Shown here piece after piece: positions 1 to 6,633 of a stretch of 10,128 bases of DNA. Each line of letters opens with the position of its first letter. Positions within the stretch are counted from its first letter, which is position 1. Location: positions 1 through 10,128 of the forward strand of contig DAHVKR010000017.1 of NCBI GenBank assembly GCA_027320785.1, given 5' to 3'. Source of the DNA: Bdellovibrionales bacterium (GTDB taxonomy: Bacteria > Bdellovibrionota > Bdellovibrionia > Bdellovibrionales > Bdellovibrionaceae). The notes under the pieces are model-generated. The model did no database searches, was not told where the DNA came from, and worked only from the letters and a program-made list of their open reading frames with translations. The position numbers were made by a program, and so were the translations under genes.

Positions 1-673
1 TTGCTTTTCTGCGGGCGGATAACATCGTTTTGAACACGCGAATTGCGGCATCGGGGTTATTCATCTCAAGGTAGGCAAGACCTTTCTGATACAAAGCCTG
101 ACTAAAATAACGACTTCCAATTCCAATTTTTGAAAAGGCCCGAATTGCATCAGGGAAGCGTTTGGCTCTCATTTTAATCTCGCCGATACGATACTGAATC
201 ATATCTCGATTGGCCTCTGGAACATCTGTCACATTCACTCGAGACATCGCATAATTAATCAGCGTATCATCGCCTAATTCATCTGCCACACTCGCCAACT
301 TATCGATAGCCAAACGCGTGTACTTTGGACTATTTGTTCGAATCACATCAACAAATTGAAAAGCTGCGACTTGATTCAATCCCATCTCAGAGAGCATGAG
401 ACCCAAAATATATTTGATCTGTGCACGATCATTTTTTACTTCAGGTCGGCGCGCTAAAGAAAACAGCTGGATAGCGGCTTGTTGGTACTGACCATTCTGA
501 GATAACTGCAAGGCTTGATAAAGTTGCCGTTTCAATGAAGACGCGCGCGTCGATACAGGCTGCGAGTGACTTACCGTCGGTCGAGATTTTTTAACAGAAC
601 GCTTCGTGGGCGCGGCATCGGCTGCAAACGTAATAAGACTTAATAATAGGATAAGTTTTTTTATATTTTTCAT
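1..673 (-). CDS. Periplasmic TPR-repeat protein, C-terminus cut by window edge
   Basis: This reading frame starts at ATG 673-671 and stays open to the left edge, giving 224 visible residues; the C-terminus lies outside. Residues 1-20 form a Sec signal peptide (two lysine-rich turns, then a LILLLSLITFAADA core) with a likely type I cleavage after ADA. A basic, serine-rich linker follows (21-47). From about residue 48 the protein is helical with TPR-like helix pairs, for example 48-75 (YQALQLSQNGQYQQAAIQLF), 85-115 and 190-220 (ALYQKGLAYLEMNNPDAAI). The start overlaps the stop of the upstream barrel gene as ATGA, which points to translational coupling, and a GGAGG lies at 684-688. TPR proteins scaffold protein complexes; with two outer-membrane barrels encoded just upstream, a periplasmic partner of those barrels is the natural inference. 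It resembles GltC of the Myxococcus gliding machinery in type and position only. The specific function is unknown. Confidence 0.85.
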   Translation of the reverse strand, partial: MKNIKKLILLLSLITFAADAAPTKRSVKKSRPTVSHSQPVSTRASSLKRQLYQALQLSQNGQYQQAAIQLFSLARRPEVKNDRAQIKYILGLMLSEMGLNQVAAFQFVDVIRTNSPKYTRLAIDKLASVADELGDDTLINYAMSRVNVTDVPEANRDMIQYRIGEIKMRAKRFPDAIRAFSKIGIGSRYFSQALYQKGLAYLEMNNPDAAIRVFKTMLSARRKA

Positions 674-1482
674 CGGTATAGTGCCTCCGGAAAGAAGAAG
701 CTTAAGCCCGCCGAAATAATGACGTTGTTAAAAGTCCCCTGTGAACTATCAATTTGTTTGGCATTAAAGAAGTTCCAAGATAAGTCCCAGCGAAAAGCAT
801 AGGTTTTCGTGATCGAAAAGATCTGTCCCGCTCCCACACTGAAAGTATCTTCATTTTGGTTGTTTTGTATCTGGGTTCCACCCAATCCCACATTAAAATA
901 GATATCGTAATAGAGAATTTCCTTATTGAGCCATGTCATTTTCCCATACATAGGGCTCCAATTGAGATTAATGAGATAGTAGCTTTTCGTGTAAACGAAA
1001 TTTTTTGTCGTAATTCCATTTTCATTATGCAGCTCACTCAAGGCTTGAGTCTTGTCAGTCGAAAGAAAACTATAGTTACCTTCAATGCCCAAGGCTTCTG
1101 TAAAATTATATCCTAACTTTAAACTCGCACCTAACACGTTAAACCACGGATCGTTAAGTGTCATAGAGGGACCCGCAAAAAATTGGAAACGGCCCGTGCG
1201 TGGTAAATATCTTTTCTGAATAATGGCCACTTGCTTAAATTCAGAACTATCTGACCTATCTTTTTTTTCAAATAAGGCTTGCGTATTAGATGTATCAGAA
1301 TCTTTAGATGGAGCAACATCAGGACGCTCATCAATCTGCTGAGGTGATGCAGACTTGTCCAACTCCATTTCAATTAAATTCAATTCTTCACTATCAGAAT
1401 CAGCCTGAGCATGCGCCCATGATCCGCCGACTGGCCCCAGGAGCGAAATGAAAGTGATAAAAGTAATATATTTTCTTTTCAT
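670..1482 (-). CDS. Outer-membrane beta-barrel protein (myxobacterial/Bdellovibrio OMP type)
   Basis: The 270-residue product has a signal peptide (residues 1-25, cleavage near AHA-QA) and then an acidic, polar, probably disordered stretch (28-80). From about 85 come alternating aromatic and polar strands typical of a small outer-membrane barrel. The segment around 166-200 (YYLINLNWSPMYGKMTWLN, then YYDIYFNVGLGG) resembles the conserved core of the barrel family that includes Myxococcus GltA/GltB-like proteins. The last strand (VIISAGLSFFF) is followed by six extra residues, so the terminal aromatic expected at a barrel C-terminus is not at the very end. Those extra codons carry the Shine-Dalgarno and the ATGA overlap of the TPR gene. 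A strong AGGAGA (1488-1493) overlaps the upstream gene's stop codon and sits five bases before the ATG. The barrel call is firm; the cellular role is inferred only from context. Confidence 0.8.
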   Translation of the reverse strand: MKRKYITFITFISLLGPVGGSWAHAQADSDSEELNLIEMELDKSASPQQIDERPDVAPSKDSDTSNTQALFEKKDRSDSSEFKQVAIIQKRYLPRTGRFQFFAGPSMTLNDPWFNVLGASLKLGYNFTEALGIEGNYSFLSTDKTQALSELHNENGITTKNFVYTKSYYLINLNWSPMYGKMTWLNKEILYYDIYFNVGLGGTQIQNNQNEDTFSVGAGQIFSITKTYAFRWDLSWNFFNAKQIDSSQGTFNNVIISAGLSFFFPEALYR

Positions 1483-1491
1483 TTTTCTCTC

Positions 1492-2229
1492 CTAAAATAA
1501 CCAATTCAAACTGATGTCGAGTAAGTTTGTGAAATGTATTCTTTCCTTAAATGAGCTCTTATCAGGTGGAGATGTATAAGTTGAGCCGCTTGTCCCGTCT
1601 GTGATAGCTCCCCTTTTAAAGGGTATCGGCGCCTGATGAATAAAAAGTCTTAAGTCTGTTCGAAGCGAAAGAGATTTTGAAAAATAGAATTTATATCCGA
1701 CGCCCACAGTTCCACCCGGATAAGTTTTGTTTTCCCATTTTGTAGCCCCCAACGAGAACAAAGCCATCAAATGAGTATTCATCGTCGTATTTTTGCTAAG
1801 ACTGATTTTCCCGTAAAAGAGCTTCATATTATAATCCGCAAAAACCCCAAACTGCGGCTTAGGCGCTCTATTGTAGTTGAGCCCGAAAGTTTTATGGAGT
1901 TGTTTTGCGTAATCTGATAAGTCAGATGAATAAGAAAAAAACTGAACACCCCAAGCATCTTCCTCACTCGTGTGTTTATATACTGATAAACCAAATCTTG
2001 TTGTATTGAATATGGGTTCGGACATTGCCCAACTAAAATCACCACCCACTTCCCACTTTCCAGCCGTTCGAATGTGGCGAGCTCTCACCATTTCAACACG
2101 ATCGAATACAGGCAAAACTGTTTCTTTCGCTAGCTCTTCAGGGGGAAGCTCGATGTCTGTTGCCGCCCACGTTACGTGGCCCACCAACATGATGAAAGCT
2201 AGGGCGAAACCTATAAATCCAATTCTCAT
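1492..2229 (-). CDS. Outer-membrane beta-barrel protein, first gene of the barrel-barrel-TPR operon
   Basis: The 245-residue product begins with a signal peptide (1-22, cleavage near WAA-T). A short conserved-looking periplasmic segment follows, ELPPEELAKETVLPVFD (27-43), a pattern I associate with paired barrel proteins of Bdellovibrio and myxobacteria. The rest alternates hydrophobic and polar residues with many aromatics, and the protein ends in LDISLNWLF, a terminal phenylalanine as expected for recognition by the BAM complex. Residues 128-145 (GVFADYNMKLFYGKISLS) correspond in type to the YGK core of the neighbouring barrel, so the two are probably distant paralogues. ATG 2229-2227 has GGAG eight bases upstream. 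Only nine bases separate its stop from the next gene, so the two are co-transcribed. The outer-membrane location is well supported; involvement in motility or another envelope machine is inference. Confidence 0.8.
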   Translation of the reverse strand: MRIGFIGFALAFIMLVGHVTWAATDIELPPEELAKETVLPVFDRVEMVRARHIRTAGKWEVGGDFSWAMSEPIFNTTRFGLSVYKHTSEEDAWGVQFFSYSSDLSDYAKQLHKTFGLNYNRAPKPQFGVFADYNMKLFYGKISLSKNTTMNTHLMALFSLGATKWENKTYPGGTVGVGYKFYFSKSLSLRTDLRLFIHQAPIPFKRGAITDGTSGSTYTSPPDKSSFKERIHFTNLLDISLNWLF

Positions 2230-2413
2230 AAAATCATCTCCAAATTTTGGCGATTGAGATCACTCGCAGCAAAAATTAAAACACCAATGTTTCTCAACCC
2301 TTGGATATTCCATGCCATTCTTTCATTCTGAGAACATTGAGAGCAGGGGGCAAGCTGACTCCGGACTTAAGCCAAGCCAATGCCCCACTTTTCTTATAGA
2401 GATTCTTTCGTGA
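2230..2413 (-). other. Intergenic region between kdsD and the barrel operon
   Basis: These 184 bases hold the hairpin at 2271-2339 and, closer to kdsD, a second imperfect inverted repeat with arms GGGGCA (2347-2352) and TGCCCC (2381-2386). An 11-base near-palindrome, CCAAATTTTGG (2240-2250), overlaps the Shine-Dalgarno side of the barrel gene start. A promoter for the barrel operon is expected here. The best -35-like match I see is TTGAGA (minus strand, 2297-2292), but no convincing -10 sits at the right distance, so I do not call one. No open reading frame of note is present. Confidence 0.4.
2271..2339 (-). terminator. Terminator-like hairpin after kdsD
   Basis: Read on the minus strand, arm CAATGTTCTCA (2339-2329) pairs with TGAGAAACATTG (2296-2285) with one bulged base. 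A 32-base loop lies between them and contains a small inner TGGA/TCCA hairpin. The second arm is followed within three bases by a T-rich run, TTTAATTTTT (2280-2271). This is the form of an intrinsic terminator for the engB-kdsB-pyrG-kdsD transcript, although the stem is AT-rich and the loop long. It lies 56 bases before the start of the first barrel gene, so it could also act as an attenuator if that operon is read from upstream. Confidence 0.4.
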
Positions 2414-3394
2414 TTAACGAACCTTCGCGGCGAATAGGTCGTGGAAGTTTACAATTCCTACAGGCTTTTTAGGCTCTGATGAGTGTGTATCAAGAACAAA
2501 AAGAGTTTGAATTCGCATTTGCTCCATTAAAAACAAAGCTTTTTCGGCTAACTCATTTTGATCGATTGTCTTAGGGTTTGTATTCATAAGATCAGAAGCT
2601 AGACCTTGTAAAGGGTTATCTGATTTTTCAAGTCGACGACGGATATCTCCGTCTGTGATGACTCCCATCAGTTCACCTTTATCGTTGAGAACCCCTGCTG
2701 TTCCACGTACATCTTTATGGGTCATAATTCCAACGAGTTTTTTGATTGGTGTATCAACCTTGACCAAAGGCAAGGCATCCCCTTTGTGCATAATATCACT
2801 CACGCGTACAAGTTTAGCTCCTAGACTTCCGCCGGGGTGTACTTCTGCAAAATCGGCAGGCGCAAATCCTTTTTGAACTAAAACACTCATAGCAAGCGCA
2901 TCGCCCAATGCCAAGGTGGCCGTGCTACTGGCTGTGGGCGCTAGGTTATGGGGACAAGCCTCTTTTTTTACGGATATATCCAATATAACTTGAGCCGCTT
3001 TCCCCAAAGTTGATTCTGTTTTACCTGTCATCGCAATCACAGGCAGGCCTTTTCGGGCCACGTAATTCAATACTGTTACAAGCTCGCGACTTTCGCCTCC
3101 GTAAGAGATAGCTAAAACCACATCATGAGGGGCTAGTATTCCTAAATCTCCATGTGCACTTTCAGCTGGGTGAAGAAAAACAGCGGGAGTCCCCGTTGAA
3201 GTAAAGGTGCTGGATAGTTTTTTCCCGATATGCCCAGACTTTCCAATACCTGTTACAACAAGCTTTCCCTCACACTTTGAAATCAACTCGACAGCTCTAT
3301 AAAAATTTTCATTGATTCGAGATTTCAAAGCCAACACCGCATCAGCTTCAATTTCTAATACCTCTATCGCTTGATTTAAAACTTGCTCTTTCAA
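2414..3394 (-). CDS. kdsD: D-arabinose 5-phosphate isomerase, KpsF/GutQ family (SIS + two CBS domains)
   Basis: The enzyme interconverts ribulose 5-phosphate and arabinose 5-phosphate, the entry step of Kdo synthesis for LPS, in the cytoplasm. The 326 residues are full length for the family. The SIS sugar-isomerase domain spans about 35-175 with [12 protein letters not shown] (48-59; K52), [11 protein letters not shown] (75-85; H81), [10 protein letters not shown] (145-154; E145) and HPGGSLG (186-192; H186). These match the catalytic/metal Lys, Glu and His positions known for E. coli KdsD. Two CBS domains follow (about 200-255 and 268-325), probably regulatory. One change stands out: the usual SNSGES turn is SYGGES (97-102). 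The start is TTG 3394-3392, overlapping the pyrG stop as TTGA, with GAGGG four bases upstream. No other in-frame start exists before the SIS domain. The family is certain; assignment to Kdo rather than another arabinose-phosphate use rests on kdsB in the same operon. Confidence 0.93.
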   Translation of the reverse strand: MKEQVLNQAIEVLEIEADAVLALKSRINENFYRAVELISKCEGKLVVTGIGKSGHIGKKLSSTFTSTGTPAVFLHPAESAHGDLGILAPHDVVLAISYGGESRELVTVLNYVARKGLPVIAMTGKTESTLGKAAQVILDISVKKEACPHNLAPTASSTATLALGDALAMSVLVQKGFAPADFAEVHPGGSLGAKLVRVSDIMHKGDALPLVKVDTPIKKLVGIMTHKDVRGTAGVLNDKGELMGVITDGDIRRRLEKSDNPLQGLASDLMNTNPKTIDQNELAEKALFLMEQMRIQTLFVLDTHSSEPKKPVGIVNFHDLFAAKVR

Positions 3395-5115
3395 TTAACC
3401 CTCGCCTGCATATCCATTTTTTTATTTTTTCTTTTTGTCACATGGTTCACACCTGCCGCCTCAACAAGTTTTTTCCGCTGAAGAGCGGCCTTCACAAATT
3501 GACTAAATAAAGGGTGCGGACTCAAAGGCTTTGACTTAAACTCGGGGTGAAACTGAACTCCTATAAACCAAGGATGATCTGGTAGTTCAACTATTTCAAC
3601 TAGGTCTCTCTCTTTATTAACACCTGCTGCCAACATGCCATGTTTCTCGAACAAATCACGATAACGATTGTTAAACTCGAAGCGATGACGATGTCTTTCG
3701 TAAATAACACTCTCTTTGTAGATCGAATGAGCTTTAGAGCCTTTCGCTAGATTACAAGAGTACGATCCCAGCCTCATGGTTCCACCCTTTTGCTCTAGGC
3801 CTCTTTGCTCATTCATAAAATCAATAACAAAATTGCCTCTTTTTTTATTTTGAGCAAATTCACGGCTGGTCGCATCCTTTATTCCACATACATTTCTTGC
3901 GAACTCAATAGCGGCCAACTGCATACCATAGCAGATACCAAAAAATGGAATCTGCCTTTCACGCGCATACCGAATAGCTACCATTTTACCTTCTACACCG
4001 CGTGATCCAAAACCTCCAGGAACCAAGATAGCATGCACGTCTGAAAGAGCCTGAGTCGTCAGACGCTCATTTAACTTTTCAGAATCCACATAGACAATTT
4101 CAACATTACAGCCATGAGCCAAGCCGCCATGAACAAGAGCTTCATGTAATGACTTATAGGATTCTTTCAAATCCACATACTTACCCACAATTCCAACTCG
4201 GACTTTTTGATCTGATGTTTTAAGAGTTTTAACAATATTCTGCCAACCCCGTAGTTGCACACGATCTGTCTTTAAATTAAGAAACAGTACAAGCGACTGA
4301 TCAAGACCCTCTTTATTCAAAGCCAGAGGAACTTCGTAAATCGTGCTGGAGTCTTGAGCTGCTATGACTCGATCCTGGCTAACAGAACAAAATAGCGCAA
4401 TTTTTTTCTTTAGACTCTCATCAATATATTTCTCACTTCGGCAGACAAGAAAATCGGCTTGAAGACCAATTTCTCGTAACTCCTTAACGGAATGTTGAGT
4501 TGGCTTCGATTTCAACTCACCAGCCGCTGCTATAAAGGGAACATATGTGACATGAACAAGAGCACTATTATGAGCTCCTACTTCATTTCTCATCTGTCGA
4601 ATAGCTTCAAGAAAAGGTTGCCCTTCGATATCACCAACAGTTCCCCCAATTTCGACAATAATAACTTCGCAACCTTGAGCTGTATCATAGATACGATTTT
4701 TAATTTCATCCGTGATATGTGGAATAACCTGAACAGTTCCGCCCAAATAATCGCCTTTTCTTTCACGGGAAATGACGGTGTCATAAATTTGCCCGGCTGT
4801 TGCTGAATTCGATCTTTGCATCACAGCTGAAGTGAAGCGCTCGTAATGACCTAAATCCAAATCTGTTTCAGCACCGTCTTCCGTCACATACACTTCGCCA
4901 TGCTGAAAAGGCGACATTGTACCAGGATCCACATTCAAGTAAGGGTCACATTTCATGATATTGACGTTGATTCCACGGGCCTCAAGCAAAGCTCCCAAAC
5001 TAGCCGCTGTTAAGCCTTTTCCAATCGAGCTGACCACACCACCTGTGACAAATATAAATTTAGGCTCTAATTTTTTTCGAGTACTCTTCTTTGTTGAAAT
5101 TTTTCTTTTTACCAT
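3391..5115 (-). CDS. pyrG: CTP synthase (glutamine-hydrolysing)
   Basis: This enzyme makes CTP from UTP, ATP and glutamine, the last step of pyrimidine nucleotide synthesis. The N-terminal synthetase domain runs from about 19 to 285, with [13 protein letters not shown] (22-34) forming the phosphate loop and [19 protein letters not shown] (57-75) plus the [11 protein letters not shown] segment (155-165) for metal and nucleotide binding. The glutaminase domain (about 305-545) has the oxyanion loop PGGFGSRG (366-373), nucleophile C395 in GICYGMQ, and the H523/E525 pair in QFHPEF. All catalytic residues are present. The protein is longer than typical (574 residues): it carries a basic N-terminal extension of about 17 residues and a lysine-rich C-terminal tail after 548. 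The tail is encoded partly by A-runs. ATG 5115-5113 follows kdsB by 33 bases; GAGGG lies nine bases upstream. Its product CTP is a substrate of the KdsB encoded next to it. Confidence 0.98.
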   Translation of the reverse strand: MVKRKISTKKSTRKKLEPKFIFVTGGVVSSIGKGLTAASLGALLEARGINVNIMKCDPYLNVDPGTMSPFQHGEVYVTEDGAETDLDLGHYERFTSAVMQRSNSATAGQIYDTVISRERKGDYLGGTVQVIPHITDEIKNRIYDTAQGCEVIIVEIGGTVGDIEGQPFLEAIRQMRNEVGAHNSALVHVTYVPFIAAAGELKSKPTQHSVKELREIGLQADFLVCRSEKYIDESLKKKIALFCSVSQDRVIAAQDSSTIYEVPLALNKEGLDQSLVLFLNLKTDRVQLRGWQNIVKTLKTSDQKVRVGIVGKYVDLKESYKSLHEALVHGGLAHGCNVEIVYVDSEKLNERLTTQALSDVHAILVPGGFGSRGVEGKMVAIRYARERQIPFFGICYGMQLAAIEFARNVCGIKDATSREFAQNKKRGNFVIDFMNEQRGLEQKGGTMRLGSYSCNLAKGSKAHSIYKESVIYERHRHRFEFNNRYRDLFEKHGMLAAGVNKERDLVEIVELPDHPWFIGVQFHPEFKSKPLSPHPLFSQFVKAALQRKKLVEAAGVNHVTKRKNKKMDMQARVN

Positions 5116-5148
5116 CTGTCACCACCCTCTTCCATTCTCGCAATACTT

Positions 5149-5883
5149 CTAACCAAGAAGCGCCTCGACTTTTTTAATATCTTCCGGAACATCTACGCCC
5201 TGAATAGCCTCTTTAACCTTCATCACATGTATCGAAAGACCTACGTAGAGAGCCCGAAGCTGTTCTAAGCTCTCAGCCTTCTCCAAGTCGCAAACTGGCG
5301 TTTTACAAAACTTCTCTAACGATTTAAATCGATACGCATAAATTCCAATATGTTTTAAGCAGATAGGATTCCCTTCTCGAACTCGAGAATGGGGAATAGG
5401 AAAACGGCTGAAATAGAGAGCTTTATCCTGAGAATCTAAAACGACCTTCACACTATTTAAATTTTCCAACTCCTCTTGAGCAAGAGGATGAGCTAATGTG
5501 AGAATCTGAGCTTCAGGATGCTCTCGAAAATAAGAGCAAATATTTTCAATCCACTGAGGTGGCATCAGAGGTTCATCGCCTTGAATATTAATGACCACGT
5601 CTTCGTCTTGAATTTTTTCTTGAGATTTGAGAGCCGCTTGGAAAATCCGATCCGTACCCGATGCCAGCTCAGAATCTGTCATAACGACTTTCACTTTAAT
5701 TTTTTGGCAAAGCGCCTGTATTTCTGAGTGATCAGTTGCGACGATGATACCTTCGAGGCCTTGAGCTCGTTGAACCTGCTCTACAACTCTCTGTAAAAGA
5801 GGCACCCCTTTAATCAAAGCTAGGGGTTTAGCTGGGAATCGAGTCGATCCATAACGAGAAGGGATGAGCGCCCAAAACTTCAC
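5149..5883 (-). CDS. kdsB: CMP-Kdo synthetase (3-deoxy-manno-octulosonate cytidylyltransferase)
   Basis: The enzyme activates Kdo with CTP to CMP-Kdo, the donor for LPS inner core assembly, in the cytoplasm. The 244-residue form matches the family's usual length of about 250. It has the nucleotide loop IPSRYGSTRFPAKPL (7-21), SGTDRI (75-80), the metal-binding NIQGDEPL (99-106; D103), KHIGIYAYR (177-185), ESLEQLR (204-210) and GVDVPED (229-235; D231 as the probable second metal ligand). I chose GTG 5883-5881 as start. It overlaps the engB stop as GTGA, has GAGG (5890-5893) six bases upstream, and gives MKFWALIPSRY, the expected family N-terminus. An ATG at 5901 would add six residues but has no Shine-Dalgarno and overlaps engB by 22 bases. 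Pairing with pyrG is a recurrent arrangement in Gram-negative bacteria and makes sense because KdsB uses CTP. Confidence 0.96.
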   Translation of the reverse strand: MKFWALIPSRYGSTRFPAKPLALIKGVPLLQRVVEQVQRAQGLEGIIVATDHSEIQALCQKIKVKVVMTDSELASGTDRIFQAALKSQEKIQDEDVVINIQGDEPLMPPQWIENICSYFREHPEAQILTLAHPLAQEELENLNSVKVVLDSQDKALYFSRFPIPHSRVREGNPICLKHIGIYAYRFKSLEKFCKTPVCDLEKAESLEQLRALYVGLSIHVMKVKEAIQGVDVPEDIKKVEALLG

Positions 5884-6476
5884 GATGTGCCTCGAACCCA
5901 TGACTTATAAAGATAGTCTTCAAGCTCTTCGTATCCCATTTTTTTTAAGTTCGAAACAGCGAATAGGGCGCTTAAGCCTGTTTTCTTGCGAATTGAGTTT
6001 AGTCTCTGGGTCATTTCAGATTTTGAAACCTTATCTGACTTCGTGAGAGCGACCATCAGTGGAATTCCCATTTTTTCAGTGTAGACCTTGATCATCTCCT
6101 CATCTTCAGTCCAATCACGGCGAACATCCATGACCAGAACAAGTCCCTTTAGTTGTGGACGTTTCTGAATGTAGGTCTCAACCATCCCTTCCCAATTTCT
6201 TTGCTCATCTCCCGATCGCTTTGAAAAGCCATATCCTGGCATATCCACCAAAATATACTTAGCTCGAACATCAAAAAAACTCAGGAGTCGAGTCTTTCCA
6301 GGTTGCTTACTGACATGAGCCACTTGAGAGTTACAAATCAAATTAATTAACGAGGACTTCCCGGCATTGGATCGCCCTGCGAAGGCGATTTCAGGAAGCT
6401 TTGTTTGAGGGTAATCCTCGGGAAAAACGGCACTTTTGATATATTGAACTTGAGAGGGCATGCTTGAATCTATCAA
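5880..6476 (-). CDS. engB: Ribosome biogenesis GTPase EngB (YihA/YsxC)
   Basis: This is a small TRAFAC-class GTPase needed for assembly of the large ribosomal subunit. All G motifs are visible: G1 GRSNAGKS (34-41), G2 threonine in KTRL (T62), G3 DMPGYGF (78-84), G4 TKSDK (145-149) and G5 VSNLKKMG (174-181). At 198 residues it is full length. The longest sensible start is TTG 6476-6474, with AGGG six bases upstream. An ATG at 6461-6459 would shorten the protein by five residues but has no ribosome site nearby, so I prefer TTG while noting that both are possible. It is the first gene of the minus-strand operon with kdsB, pyrG and kdsD, and its stop overlaps the kdsB start. It is divergent from the FHA/sigma-54 activator gene. 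The family call is certain. Confidence 0.96.
   Translation of the reverse strand: MIDSSMPSQVQYIKSAVFPEDYPQTKLPEIAFAGRSNAGKSSLINLICNSQVAHVSKQPGKTRLLSFFDVRAKYILVDMPGYGFSKRSGDEQRNWEGMVETYIQKRPQLKGLVLVMDVRRDWTEDEEMIKVYTEKMGIPLMVALTKSDKVSKSEMTQRLNSIRKKTGLSALFAVSNLKKMGYEELEDYLYKSWVRGTS
5890..5893 (-). promoter_or_regulatory. Ribosome binding site of kdsB (decides the GTG start)
   Basis: GAGG on the minus strand lies inside the last codons of engB, six bases before GTG 5883-5881. It favours the GTGA-coupled start over the ATG at 5901, which has no purine-rich site in front of it. Confidence 0.7.
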
Positions 6477-6633
6477 AGCTTTGCCCTGTTCTCAATTCTT
6501 AGAAAAAAGACTTCATTTCTTTTCTCAGAGCTTCCCGAAGTAAGTGTTTTCAATAGGTTACATGTCCGCCGAGTGGGTCCGAGGCTTGAATAGGGTCTTA
6601 TTGCAATCCATCACAAAAGAAAAGGAGACCATT
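6477..6633. other. Divergent intergenic region between engB and the sigma-54 activator
   Basis: These 157 bases must carry promoters for both directions if each gene is transcribed from here. I could not find a -35/-10 pair close to the sigma-70 consensus on either strand, nor a GG-N10-GC sigma-54 site. A small CTTCCCGAAG inverted repeat (6531-6540) and an A/T-rich near-palindrome at about 6501-6526 are present without clear meaning. An in-frame ATG at 6562 could extend the activator but lacks a good ribosome site. Confidence 0.4.
6622..6627 (+). promoter_or_regulatory. Ribosome binding site of the FHA/sigma-54 activator
   Basis: AAGGAG six bases before ATG 6634 is the best Shine-Dalgarno in the area. 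It fixes the start at 6634 rather than at the upstream in-frame ATGs (6544, 6562). Confidence 0.8.

Noticed and set aside
2240..2250. CCAAATTTTGG near-palindrome as an operator.
   Set aside because: Short, AT-rich and single copy in the window; a chance palindrome is as likely.
4492..4806. Open frame on the plus strand opposite pyrG (about 104 codons), and similar ones at 856-1116 and 1970-2257.
   Set aside because: They lie fully opposite conserved or well-supported genes, lack ribosome sites and show no protein-like pattern; they are shadows.
5884..5901. ATG 5901 as start of kdsB.
   Set aside because: No Shine-Dalgarno, 22-base overlap with engB, and six residues more than the family N-terminus; GTG 5883 has both GAGG and a GTGA overlap.
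6585..6612. Possible sigma-54 promoter in the divergent region (GGG followed by TTGCA).
   Set aside because: The GG and GC doublets are not ten bases apart as the -24/-12 consensus requires.
6544..6633. Thirty-residue N-terminal extension of the sigma-54 activator from ATG 6544 or 6562.
   Set aside because: AAGGAG sits six bases before ATG 6634, and the FHA domain begins soon after that ATG; the extension shows no domain character.
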